Positions 24,076 to 32,183 of a DNA stretch of 54,607 bases are shown piece by piece. Where the stretch lies: assembly GCF_000717185.1 (NCBI RefSeq), contig NZ_JNYE01000043.1, forward strand, positions 1-54,607. The letters are read 5' to 3'. The position numbers and the translations under genes are program-made. The stretch is from Kitasatospora phosalacinea (GTDB lineage: Bacteria > Actinomycetota > Actinomycetes > Streptomycetales > Streptomycetaceae). The notes under the pieces are model-generated. The model did no database searches. It was given only the letters and a program-made list of their open reading frames with translations, and was not told the DNA's origin. Numbering within the stretch: the stretch's first letter is position 1; every line of letters starts with the position of its first letter.

Positions 24076-25016
24076 CCCGCTTCCTGCTGCGCCGCCTGCT
24101 GCTCGCCGTCCCCACGCTGCTCGGCGTGAGCGCCGTCGTGTTCGCCACCGTCGCACTCGTCCCCGGCGACCCCGTCACCGCGTTCCTCGGCCCCGGCGCA
24201 CCCGCCGAGGCCCGGCAGGCCCTCGCCGAACGCATCGGCCTCGACCGCCCGCTGCCCGTCCGCTACCTCGACTGGCTCGGCCACGCCCTCACCGGCGACC
24301 TCGGCACCTCCACCTCCACCCAGCGCCCCGTCGCCGCCCTGCTGCTGCCCGCCCTCGGCCAGACCCTCACCCTCACCGCCGCCGCCTTCGCCCTCGTCCT
24401 GCTCGGCGGCGTCCTGCTCGGCACCCTCGGCGCGCTGCGCCCGCACGGCTGGACCAGGCGCCTCAGCGGAGCCGCCGCCACCCTCGCCGTCTCCGCCCCC
24501 CAGTACTCCGTCGCCCTGCTGCTCACCGCCGTCCTCGCCGTCCACTGGCGCCTGCTGCCCGCCGGCGGCACCCACGACGCCTTCGGCCCCGGCGGCACCG
24601 GCGACCTGCTGCGCCACCTCGTGCTGCCCGCCACCGCCGCCGCGCTCGTCCCGCTCGGCCTCACCGCCAAGGTCCACCGCGCCGCGCTCTCCGGCGTCCT
24701 CGCCTCCGACCTCGCCGACGGCCTGCGCGCCCGCGGCCTCGGCCGCGCCGCCGTGCTGCGGCACTGCGCCCACAACGCCTCGCCCGCCCTGCTCACCATC
24801 GGCGGCCTGCAACTCGCCTACCTGCTCGAAGGCGTCGTCTTCGTCGAGACCCTGTACGCCTGGCCCGGCCTCGGCCGCCTCCTCTACGACGCGCTCACCG
24901 CCCGCGACCTGCCGCTCGTCCAGGGCGGCGTGCTGCTCGTCGCCACCGCCTTCGTCGGCGTCAACCTGCTCGTCGACGCCGCCCACGCCGCCATCGACCC
25001 CCGGGTGCGGAGCTGA
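24072..25016 (+). CDS. Dipeptide/oligopeptide-type ABC importer permease (DppB-like)
   Basis: 314 residues from GTG 24072. The N-terminus FLLRRLLLAVPTLLGVSAVVFATVALVPGDP is the signature of DppB/OppB-type permeases. About six membrane helices follow (LGQTLTLTAAAFALVLLGGVLLG, YSVALLLTAVLAVHW, LVLPATAAALVPLGL). The EAA-type ATPase-docking loop is DLADGLRARGLGRAAVLRHCAHN, with the typical YLLEGVVFVETLYAWPGLGRLLYDA beyond it. It is the first gene of a five-gene importer operon with GTGA, ATGA or four-base spacing throughout. The substrate is not defined by the permease. Confidence 0.9.
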   Translation: MTRFLLRRLLLAVPTLLGVSAVVFATVALVPGDPVTAFLGPGAPAEARQALAERIGLDRPLPVRYLDWLGHALTGDLGTSTSTQRPVAALLLPALGQTLTLTAAAFALVLLGGVLLGTLGALRPHGWTRRLSGAAATLAVSAPQYSVALLLTAVLAVHWRLLPAGGTHDAFGPGGTGDLLRHLVLPATAAALVPLGLTAKVHRAALSGVLASDLADGLRARGLGRAAVLRHCAHNASPALLTIGGLQLAYLLEGVVFVETLYAWPGLGRLLYDALTARDLPLVQGGVLLVATAFVGVNLLVDAAHAAIDPRVRS

Positions 25017-25019
25017 ACC

Positions 25020-25844
25020 ATGGTCACGATCCGCCACCCCCGCACCGCGCTCGCCGCCACCGCGGCCCTGCTGCCCGTCCTGCTCGCCCTCGCCGCACCC
25101 CTGCTCGCCCCCGCCGACCCCGACACCGGGCACCTCGCCGACCGGCTCCTCGACCCCGGCGCCCCCGGCCACCCGCTCGGCACCGACGGCCAGGGACGCG
25201 ACCTGCTCAGCCGCCTGCTCTGGGCCGCCCGCCCCTCCCTCACCGCGGGCCTGCTCCCCGTCGCCGTCGCCGCCCTGGCCGGCGCCCTCATCGGCATCAC
25301 CGCCGCCCTCACCGGCCGCGCCACCGAACAGGCCCTGCTGCGCACCCTCGACGTCCTCTACGCCTTCCCCGGCGTCCTGCTCGCCATCGCCGTCGCCACC
25401 CTGCTCACCCCCGGCCTCGGCGCCACCGTCCTCGCCCTGTCCGTCGTCCTCACCCCCGCCGTCGCCCGGGTCGCCTTCACCGAGACCCGGCGCATCCGCA
25501 CCGCCGAGTACCTCGAAGCCGCCACCGTCAGCGGCGCCACCCGCACCACCCTGATCCTGCGCCAGGTCCTGCCCGTCGTCGCCCCCGTCGTCCTGGTCTA
25601 CGCCAGCTCCCTGGTCGGCCTCGCCGTCGTCTACGCCGCCGGACTCTCCTTCCTCGGCCTCGGCGTCCCCCCGCCCACCCCCGAATGGGGCGCCATGCTC
25701 GACGAACTCCGCCCCGCCCTGTTCACCCACCCCTGGCTCGCCGCCCTCCCCGCCCTCGTCATCCTCGCCGTCTCGGTCGCCTTCAACGCCCTCGGCGAAA
25801 CCCTGCGCGGACGGCTCGGCGAAGGAACGGAGGCGACCCGGTGA
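25020..25844 (+). CDS. Dipeptide/oligopeptide-type ABC importer permease (DppC-like)
   Basis: 274 residues from ATG 25020, three bases after the previous stop. N-terminal helix and LDPGAPGHPLGTDGQGRDLLSRLLWAARPSL match the DppC/OppC signature. Six hydrophobic segments and an EAA loop (TAEYLEAATVSGATRTTLILRQVLP) follow, then FLGLGVPPPTPEWGAMLDE, the standard C-terminal family motif. It forms the transmembrane channel with the DppB-like subunit. TGA 25842-25844 overlaps the next GTG. Confidence 0.92.
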   Translation: MVTIRHPRTALAATAALLPVLLALAAPLLAPADPDTGHLADRLLDPGAPGHPLGTDGQGRDLLSRLLWAARPSLTAGLLPVAVAALAGALIGITAALTGRATEQALLRTLDVLYAFPGVLLAIAVATLLTPGLGATVLALSVVLTPAVARVAFTETRRIRTAEYLEAATVSGATRTTLILRQVLPVVAPVVLVYASSLVGLAVVYAAGLSFLGLGVPPPTPEWGAMLDELRPALFTHPWLAALPALVILAVSVAFNALGETLRGRLGEGTEATR

Positions 25845-26773
25845 GCCTGCTCGCCATCGACCACCTCACCGTCCACCACCCCGGCGGCACCCGGGCCGTC
25901 GACGACGTCTCGCTCACCCTCGACGCCGGACGGGCCCTCGTCCTGCTCGGCGCCTCCGGCAGCGGCAAGACCACCCTCGCCCGCACCGTCCTCGGCCTCC
26001 CCGGACGCGGCACCACCGTCCGCGGCAGCATCCGCCTCGGCGGCACCGAACTGCTCGGCCTGCCCGAACGCGCCCTCACCCGCGTCCGCGGCCGCCGCAT
26101 CGGCTACGTCCCCCAGGACCCCTCCGCCACCCTCGACCCGCTGCGCCGCATCGGCACCCAGCTCGCCGAGGTCCTGCGCACCCACCGCCTCGCCGACACC
26201 CGCCGCGCCGCCCGCGCCGCCGCCCTCCCGCTGCTCGCCGCCGCCGGACTGCCCGACCCCGAACGCGCCGCGAGCGCGTACCCGCACGAACTCTCCGGCG
26301 GCCTGCGCCAGCGCGCCGCCATCGCCCTCGCCATCGCCGCCGACCCCGAACTCCTCATCGCCGACGAACCCACCACCGCCCTCGACACCCTCGTCCGCGC
26401 CCGCATCCTCGACCTCTTCAGCACCCTCCGCACCCGGTGCAACCTCGCCCTCCTCCTCGTCACCCACGACCTCTCCGCCGCCGCCCGCATCGGCGACACC
26501 GTCGCCGTCCTCGACGGCGGCCGCCTCACGGCCACCGGCCCGGCGGAGGAGCTGTTGGTTCCGGCAGAGGAAGCGGGAGGGAACAGGGGCTCGGGGAACG
26601 GCGGGTCCGAGCTGCTGGTGGCCGGAGCCCACCGGGACGTCCGTGCTGCTTCGGGCAAGGAACAGAACCCGAAGCCAATGGCACGCCCCGGCAGTGAACC
26701 GTCAGCAGCCCCGGGCCCGCCGTTCCCCGGGCCCCTGAGTGCGTCCTCGTCTGCCGAAGAGGTTTCCAAGTGA
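25841..26773 (+). CDS. ABC importer ATPase (DppD-like) with an unusual C-terminal tail
   Basis: 310 residues from GTG 25841 (GTGA overlap). Walker A GASGSGKTTLA, Q-loop YVPQDP, signature LSGGLRQRAAIALAIAADP, Walker B LLIADEPTTALD and H-switch VTHDL are all intact. After about residue 235 the usual oligopeptide-binding zinc/FeS tail is replaced by a Gly/Ser/Pro-rich region (PAEEAGGNRGSGNGG...) of about 75 residues whose codon use is visibly less G/C-biased than the rest, suggesting added or drifting sequence. It hydrolyses ATP to drive uptake, pairing with the DppF-like subunit. Confidence 0.9.
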   Translation: MSLLAIDHLTVHHPGGTRAVDDVSLTLDAGRALVLLGASGSGKTTLARTVLGLPGRGTTVRGSIRLGGTELLGLPERALTRVRGRRIGYVPQDPSATLDPLRRIGTQLAEVLRTHRLADTRRAARAAALPLLAAAGLPDPERAASAYPHELSGGLRQRAAIALAIAADPELLIADEPTTALDTLVRARILDLFSTLRTRCNLALLLVTHDLSAAARIGDTVAVLDGGRLTATGPAEELLVPAEEAGGNRGSGNGGSELLVAGAHRDVRAASGKEQNPKPMARPGSEPSAAPGPPFPGPLSASSSAEEVSK

Positions 26774-27615
26774 CCGCCCTGCTGCGGCTCGACGCCGTCT
26801 CCAAGAGCTACGCCCACCGCCCCGCCGTCGCCGACGTCACCCTGGAGGTGCGCGCGGGCGAGAGCGTCGCGCTGGTCGGCGAGTCCGGCTCCGGGAAGTC
26901 GACGCTGGCGCGGCTCGCGCTCGGGCTGGTGCGCCCCGACGCGGGGAGCGTCACGTTCGAGGGCCGCGACCCCGCGCGCCTGCGGGCCCGCGCCGACCGG
27001 GACGTCCGGGCCCGGCTGCAGTTCGTGCCGCAGCACCCCCGCGGCTCGCTGAACCCGGCGCTGCGCTCCGGCGAGGCCGTCGCCTTCGCGCTGCGCGCCC
27101 ACCGCGTGCCGCGGCGCGAACGCGCCGACCGCACCGCCGAGTTGTTCCGCCAGGTGGGCCTCGCACCGGAGCTGGCCCGCCGCTTCCCGCGGGAGCTCTC
27201 CGGCGGGCAGCTGCAACGCGTCGCGGTGGCACGGGCGTTGGCGACCGGCCCGGCGCTGGTGGTGTGCGACGAGCCGACCTCCGCACTGGACCGCGACACC
27301 CAGGAACGGCTGCTCGACCTGCTGGCCGAACTGCGCGAACGCACCGGCACCGCCTACCTGTTCGTCTCCCACGACCTCGCCGCGGTGGCCCGCTTCGCCC
27401 ACCGCACGCTGGTGCTGCGCACCGGCCGCGTGGTCGAGCAGGGCCGCACCGAGCACCTGTGGACCGCCCCGGCGCACCCGTACACCCGCGCCCTGCTGGA
27501 CGCCTCGGGCCCGCACGTCACCCTCCGCCTTCCCGAACGCCTTCCCGAACGCCGTACCGAACGCGGTGCCGAACGCGGTGCCGAACCGAACCACAAGACC
27601 GAGGAACCGACATGA
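26770..27615 (+). CDS. ABC importer ATPase (DppF-like)
   Basis: 281 residues from GTG 26770 (GTGA overlap). Walker A GESGSGKSTLA, Q-loop FVPQHPRGSLNP, signature LSGGQLQRVAVARAL, Walker B LVVCDEPTSALD, H-loop VSHDL and the family tail HPYTRALLDA are present. The last 20 residues (LPERLPERRTERGAERGAE) derive from a 12-bp tandem repeat. Stop overlaps the next ATG as ATGA. Confidence 0.92.
   Translation: MTALLRLDAVSKSYAHRPAVADVTLEVRAGESVALVGESGSGKSTLARLALGLVRPDAGSVTFEGRDPARLRARADRDVRARLQFVPQHPRGSLNPALRSGEAVAFALRAHRVPRRERADRTAELFRQVGLAPELARRFPRELSGGQLQRVAVARALATGPALVVCDEPTSALDRDTQERLLDLLAELRERTGTAYLFVSHDLAAVARFAHRTLVLRTGRVVEQGRTEHLWTAPAHPYTRALLDASGPHVTLRLPERLPERRTERGAERGAEPNHKTEEPT
27529..27588 (+). 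repeat. 12-bp tandem repeat at the 3' end of the DppF-like gene
   Basis: Five 12-bp units, the first two identical (CTTCCCGAACGC) and later ones diverged (CGTACCGAACGC, GGTGCCGAACGC, GGTGCCGAACCG), in frame and ending 27 bases before the stop. Confidence 0.85.
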
Positions 27616-29231
27616 CCCAGCACCTCCGCATCCGCTCCAGAGCCGCCGCCGCCCTGGCCACCGCCGCCCTGCTGGCGGCCACCGGCTGCGCCTCCACCTC
27701 CGCGGGCGGCGACGCCGCGGGCGGTGGCGGTGGCGGTGGCGGCGGGACGCTGGTGATCGGCGCGACCGGCAAGCTGCCGAACCTGGACACCGTGATCGGC
27801 GGCGCCGGGTTCGAGGGCAAGCGCCTGCTGAGCTTCCAGATCTACGAGGGCCTGACCCGCTACGAGCTGCTCAAGGACACCGACAAGCCGCCGCAGGTGA
27901 CGGGCGCGCTCGCCGAGTCCTGGCAGGTCGCCCCCGACAAGGTCACCTGGACGTTCGCCCTGCGCAAGGGCGTCACGTTCCAGGACGGCACGGCGTTCGA
28001 CGCCGACGCGGTGCTGTTCAACCTGCACCGCTACCTCGACAAGGCCAGCCCCGAGTACACCGACGCGCTCGGAGCCGCCGCCAAGGAGTACGCGGGCGAC
28101 ATCGCCTCGTACCGCAAGACCGACGACACCCACGTCGAACTGGTCACCTCCAGCCCGAACGGGCACTTCCCGGAGGACCTCGCGCACGTGCTGATCGCCA
28201 GCCCCACCGCCGTCCGCAAGTCCGGCAGCGCGAACTTCTCCCAGCACCCGGTCGGCACCGGCCCGTTCGCCTTCGCCTCGCAGACCGAGGGCCAGCAGGT
28301 CGACCTGGTCGCCAACAAGGACTACTGGCGCGGCGCTCCCCGGCTGGAACGCCTCGTCGTCAAGGCGCTGCCCGACCCGGCGGCCCGCACCGCCGCGCTG
28401 CGCTCCGGCGGCGCCAACTGGATCGAGTACCCGAACCCGGACGACCTGGAGAGCCTGAAGGCGGACGGCGCGCAGGTCCTCTCCAACAGCTACGACCACC
28501 TCTGGTACTGGATCCTGGACACCACCAAGGGCCCGTGGGCGGACGTCCGGGTCCGGCAGGCCGCCAACTACGCCATCGACCGGCAGGCCATCGCGGACAA
28601 CCTGCTGCACGGCACCGCCGACCCCGCCTACCAGGCGGCACCGCGGGCCACCGCCGCGTACGACCAGGGCGACGACCGGTACGCCCACGACCCGGCGAAG
28701 GCACGGCAGTTGCTCGCCGAGGCGGGCTACCCGAACGGCTTCGCCACCTCCGTGACGGTGCCCACCGGCGGCTCCGGCAACCTGCTGCCGGTGCCGATCA
28801 CCGAGGCCCTGCAGCGCGACCTGGCCGCCGTCGGCATCAAGGTCGACATCCGCACCACCGACTGGACCACCCTGATCGGCGCCGAGGCCAAGGGCGAGGT
28901 CGCGCTCGGCTCCGACGCGATCGCCCAGTCCACCACGCTGTTCCAGTCCGAGGCGCTGCTGCCGCTGTTCATCGGCTCCAAGAGCCCGTTCTGGACCGGC
29001 CACTACGCCAACGCCAAGGTCGACGAGCTGATCGCCACCGCCGCCGCCAACCCCGACCAGTCCGCCCGGCAGGCCGCCTACCGCACCGCGCTGCGCCAGG
29101 TCACCGAGGACGCGCCCTGGCTGTTCGTGGTCAACGACCGCAACCCGCGCGCCCTCGCACCCAGCGTGCACGGACTCGTCCAGCCGCAGTCCTGGTTCCT
29201 CGACCTCACCACCGTGTCGGTCACCAAGTGA
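27612..29231 (+). CDS. Family 5 extracellular solute-binding lipoprotein (DppA-like)
   Basis: 539 residues from ATG 27612. Lipoprotein signal with lipobox LLAATGCAS (Cys about residue 27) and a Gly-rich spacer. The body matches peptide/nickel/opine-type binding proteins: LIGATGKLPNLDTVIGG, SFQIYEGLTRYE, PQVTGALAESWQVAPDKVTWTFALRKGVTFQDGTAFDADAV, GTGPFAFASQTEGQQVDLVANKDYWRGAP, VRQAANYAIDRQAIADNLLHGTA. It captures the substrate outside the membrane and sets import specificity. With two luciferase-like monooxygenases directly downstream, the cargo is probably a small compound to be oxidised rather than a nutritional peptide; this is inference. Confidence 0.9.
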   Translation: MTQHLRIRSRAAAALATAALLAATGCASTSAGGDAAGGGGGGGGGTLVIGATGKLPNLDTVIGGAGFEGKRLLSFQIYEGLTRYELLKDTDKPPQVTGALAESWQVAPDKVTWTFALRKGVTFQDGTAFDADAVLFNLHRYLDKASPEYTDALGAAAKEYAGDIASYRKTDDTHVELVTSSPNGHFPEDLAHVLIASPTAVRKSGSANFSQHPVGTGPFAFASQTEGQQVDLVANKDYWRGAPRLERLVVKALPDPAARTAALRSGGANWIEYPNPDDLESLKADGAQVLSNSYDHLWYWILDTTKGPWADVRVRQAANYAIDRQAIADNLLHGTADPAYQAAPRATAAYDQGDDRYAHDPAKARQLLAEAGYPNGFATSVTVPTGGSGNLLPVPITEALQRDLAAVGIKVDIRTTDWTTLIGAEAKGEVALGSDAIAQSTTLFQSEALLPLFIGSKSPFWTGHYANAKVDELIATAAANPDQSARQAAYRTALRQVTEDAPWLFVVNDRNPRALAPSVHGLVQPQSWFLDLTTVSVTK

Positions 29232-29268
29232 CGCCCCGCCCCCGACCAGCAGCGCAGAAAGGCCCCCG

Positions 29269-30279
29269 ATGACCACCGCCCACCCCGCCGTGCCCCCGCC
29301 CGCCTGGGGCATCACCCTGCCGCTGCCCGGACTGACCATCGACCGGCACCGCTTCCTGGTCGAACGCCTCCCCGACCTCGGCTACGGCGACGTGTGGAGC
29401 GCCGAGGGCGGCGGCACCGACGCCTTCACCCCGCTGGCCGCCACCGCCGCCTGGGCCCCGCACCTGCGGATCGCCACCGGCATCGTCCCGGTCCACACCC
29501 GCGGACCCGCCGTGCTCGCCCAGACCGCCGCCACCCTCGCCCAACTCTCCACCGGGGGGCTCCTGCTGGGCATCGGCGCGTCCGTGCCCGCGCACGTCAC
29601 CGACATCAACGGCATCCCGTTCGACGAGCCCTTCAAGCGCACCCGCGACGTGCTGCGCTTCCTCACCGCCGCGCTGCGCGGCGAACACGTCGCCGGGGAC
29701 TTCGACACCTTCTCCATCACCGGCTACCGCCTGCCCCACCCGCCCGCCGACCCGGTCAAGGTCATCCTCGGCGCGCTGCGCCCCGGCATGCTGCGGCTCG
29801 GCTTCACCGAGGGCGACGGCGCCATCACCAACCTGCTGCGCGCCCAGGACCTGCCCAAGGTGCTGGACGCGGTCGGCCCGCAGCCGCCCGGCAAGGAACT
29901 CGTCGTCAAGGTGTTCGTCTGCCCCACCGAGGACACCGCGTACGCGCACCGCGCCAGCCGGCCCTTCCTCGCCTGGATCCTCAACCGCGAGCCCTACCGC
30001 AAGTTCCACCAGTGGCTCGGCAACGGCGAGTTGCTCGCCGAGACGCACAAGCGCTGGGCCGACGGAGACCACGAGGGCGCCCAGCGCGCCCTGCCCGACG
30101 AGGTCGTCGACGCCCTGTTCCTGCACGGCTCCCCCGAGGAGTGCCGCGAACAGATCCTGCGCTACCAGCAGCCCGGCGTCACCGCCATCCAGCTGTACGT
30201 CTCGCTGCCGCCCGAGGTGTTCACCAGCCGCACCCGGCTGCTCGACACCCTCGCCCGGCTCGGGCCCGCCGCCCGATGA
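29269..30279 (+). CDS. Luciferase-like (LLM) F420- or FMN-dependent oxidoreductase
   Basis: 336 residues from ATG 29269, with AAAGG upstream, 37 bases after the binding-protein gene and probably in its operon. TIM-barrel LLM features: WGITLPLPGLTIDRHRFLVERLPDLGYGDVWSAEGGGTDAFTPLAATAAW, LRIATGIVPVHTRGPAVLAQTAATLAQLSTGGLLLGIGASVP, and KVILGALRPGMLRLGFTEGDGAITNLL. The TDAFTPLA and TGI.P...R.P segments resemble F420-dependent members of the superfamily, but the cofactor cannot be fixed by eye. It probably oxidises the imported compound in the cytoplasm. Confidence 0.85.
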   Translation: MTTAHPAVPPPAWGITLPLPGLTIDRHRFLVERLPDLGYGDVWSAEGGGTDAFTPLAATAAWAPHLRIATGIVPVHTRGPAVLAQTAATLAQLSTGGLLLGIGASVPAHVTDINGIPFDEPFKRTRDVLRFLTAALRGEHVAGDFDTFSITGYRLPHPPADPVKVILGALRPGMLRLGFTEGDGAITNLLRAQDLPKVLDAVGPQPPGKELVVKVFVCPTEDTAYAHRASRPFLAWILNREPYRKFHQWLGNGELLAETHKRWADGDHEGAQRALPDEVVDALFLHGSPEECREQILRYQQPGVTAIQLYVSLPPEVFTSRTRLLDTLARLGPAAR

Positions 30280-30313
30280 GCTGTCCGGCCGACTGTCCGG
30301 CCAACTGTTCAGC

Positions 30314-30342
30314 GGCGGGCCGCCGTTCACCGGCGGCCCGCC
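30314..30342 (+). terminator. Hairpin between the two LLM genes
   Basis: Perfect 12-bp stem (30314-30325 with 30331-30342), 5-nt loop, 34 bases past the first LLM stop and 32 before the second LLM start. It is either a terminator or an attenuator/mRNA-processing element that lowers expression of the second gene. Confidence 0.65.
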
Positions 30343-30374
30343 CACCACCCCCTGCCACCAACGGAGTTGAACCG

Positions 30375-31475
30375 ATGGAGCTCGAACTGCGCGGCGGCGT
30401 CCGCGCCGCCCCCGTGGCCGGCCGCACCCCCGCCGAACGCCAGGCCCTGCGCTGGGCCCCCGACCCGCGCGAACGCACCGCCGACCCCGCCCACATCGCC
30501 CGCACCGCAAGGGAGTTGGAAGAGGACGGGCTCGACTCCGCGCTCGTCGTCCAGTCCTCCTCCTGGCCCGACCCGTGGGCCGTCGCCGGCTGGGCCCTGG
30601 CCGCCACCACCCGGCTGCGGATCGCCGCCGCCCACCGCATCGGCACCACCTCGCCCACCGCCGCCGCCCGCACCCTCGCCACCCTCGACCGGCTCTCCGG
30701 CGGACGCATCAGCGCCCACCTGGTCATCGGCTCCAGCGACGCCGACGTCGCCCGCGACGGCGACACCCTCCCCAAGGCCGAGCGCTACCGCCGCGCCGAC
30801 GAGTACCTCTCCCTGCTCACCCGCTACCTCGCCGCCGAGGACGACCTCGACCACCACGGCGAGTACTACACCGTCCGCGCCGCCCGCAGCGGCCTGCGCC
30901 CCCACCCTGGCAGCGAACTGCTCTCCTTCGGCGGCTCCTCCCCGGCCGGCGTCGACCTCGCCGCCCGCTACGCCCAGGTCTACGCCGTCCCGCCCCGCCC
31001 GCTCCCCGACACCCGGCTGCGGATCGCCGCCGCCCGCGCCGCCGCCACCCGGCACGGCCGCACCCTGCGGATCTGGCGGCACGTCACCGTCGTCCTCGCC
31101 GACACCGACACCGCCGCCCAGCAGCACCTGCGCCGCCTGCGCCGCGACGCCCTGCGCCTGGCCACCGGCCCCGACGCCGCCCGCTACCACGACGCCGTCG
31201 CCCTCGACCGCGACCGCGAACGCGGCACCGCCGACACCGCTGCCGTCGACCCCGACACCGCCCCCACCCAGGTCGCCGCCTACATCCGCCGCTCCCTCGC
31301 GGGCGCCTACACCGGCTCGCCCGCCACCGTCGCCGCCCGGATCAACCTGCTCCGCTCCGCGGGCGTCGACATCGTCCAACTCGACCTCCCGGTCGAGACC
31401 GACCACGACCGCGCCCTGCGCCGCGCCCTGGTCGCCCAACTCCGCGCCCCCGCCCCGCTGCGCCGCGCCTGGTAG
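30375..31475 (+). CDS. FMN-dependent LLM monooxygenase (SsuD-like)
   Basis: 366 residues from ATG 30375, with GGAG eight bases upstream. LLM barrel with the alkanesulfonate-monooxygenase-like pattern: DGLDSALVVQSSSWPDPWAVAGWALAATTRLRIAAAHRIGTTSPTAAARTLATLDRLSGGRISAHLVIGSS, AERYRRADEYLSLLTRYL, GEYYTVRAARSGLRP and LLSFGGSSPAGVDLAARYAQVYAVPP. SsuD-type enzymes use FMNH2 from a separate reductase to cleave C-S or oxidise C-N and C=O substrates. No NADPH:FMN reductase is adjacent, so it would rely on another one, perhaps the 19.3-kb reductase. Last gene of the importer/oxidase block. Confidence 0.85.
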   Translation: MELELRGGVRAAPVAGRTPAERQALRWAPDPRERTADPAHIARTARELEEDGLDSALVVQSSSWPDPWAVAGWALAATTRLRIAAAHRIGTTSPTAAARTLATLDRLSGGRISAHLVIGSSDADVARDGDTLPKAERYRRADEYLSLLTRYLAAEDDLDHHGEYYTVRAARSGLRPHPGSELLSFGGSSPAGVDLAARYAQVYAVPPRPLPDTRLRIAAARAAATRHGRTLRIWRHVTVVLADTDTAAQQHLRRLRRDALRLATGPDAARYHDAVALDRDRERGTADTAAVDPDTAPTQVAAYIRRSLAGAYTGSPATVAARINLLRSAGVDIVQLDLPVETDHDRALRRALVAQLRAPAPLRRAW

Positions 31476-31588
31476 CCCGCCGGCCCGCACCACCAACTGC
31501 CAACTGCTGTCCGGTTCTTCGCCCTGGACGCCTGGGTGTCGATCGCATCGGCCAACTGGCCTTCCTCCAGACCCAGTTCGGTCATCCC

Positions 31589-31888
31589 TTACTCGGAAGC
31601 CCGGTGGGACGGTCGGGTAGACGGCGCGGCGGGCCAGTCCTCCGCCAACGAGGTGTGCCCCAGTGGGAACCACGGGCTCTCCAGCGCCCCGACGCCGTCG
31701 AGCGCCCACCCCACCGTCGGGGCGAACGACGCAGGCAGTAGCCGTTCCCGGGTCTCGATCAGCGAGACGTGCGCACCGGTGTACCCGATCAGGGCCCCCA
31801 GCTCGTCCTGGCCAAGATGGGTCCGGAGTGCCCGGAGCTGCCGGTCGAAGGTTGCGGTCGGACTTGACGAAGGGTCAAGTTCATTGAC
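31589..31888 (-). pseudogene. Truncated Scr1-type HTH regulator lacking a start codon
   Basis: A minus-strand frame of 99 codons, following a TGA at 31889-31891 and ending at TAA (complement of 31589-31591), reads NELDPSSSPTATFDRQLRAL, then RTHLGQDELGALIGYTGAHV, SLIETRERLLP and SFAPTVGWALDGVGALE. That is the N-terminal HTH of Scr1/DUF5753-type regulators. It contains no ATG, GTG or TTG at the expected start: the codon in that place is GTC. The roughly 180-residue DUF5753 ligand part is missing. The rest of 31476-31588 shows no gene. Confidence 0.6.
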
Positions 31889-31991
31889 TCACAATCGGGC
31901 CGGTTTCCAGTTCCGGAAACTGAGGGACCTTGACCGCACGGCCGCCGGCTCGGAAGCATCGAGTGCGGCATCCGTCGACGAGGGGGCAACC

Positions 31992-32183
31992 GTGGAACTG
32001 GAAACGTTGTCGAGTTCGTGCGACGAGGGCGAGTGCCCCACGCTCTACCGTACGGACCGGGGCACGCTGGCCGTGCAGGGCGAGCGGATCACCGACCACG
32101 GTCGTGAAATTCCCGAGCACGAGACCGTGGTGGAGATCCCGGTGGAGTTGATCCGGAAGGCGGTCCGCGATGGGCTTCTCTGA
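31992..32183 (+). CDS. Small conserved-looking protein of the DUF6879/Scr1 module
   Basis: 63 residues from GTG 31992, with GAGGGG five to six bases upstream. Acidic protein: VELETLSSSCDEGECPTLYR, then TDRGTLAVQGERI and EIPVELIRKAVRDGLL. A C-x4-C pair is visible. No enzyme fold is recognisable. It overlaps the DUF6879 gene by 14 bases in a different frame, indicating coupling, and this gene order (small acidic protein, DUF6879, HTH) recurs in streptomycetes; function unknown. Confidence 0.65.
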   Translation: MELETLSSSCDEGECPTLYRTDRGTLAVQGERITDHGREIPEHETVVEIPVELIRKAVRDGLL

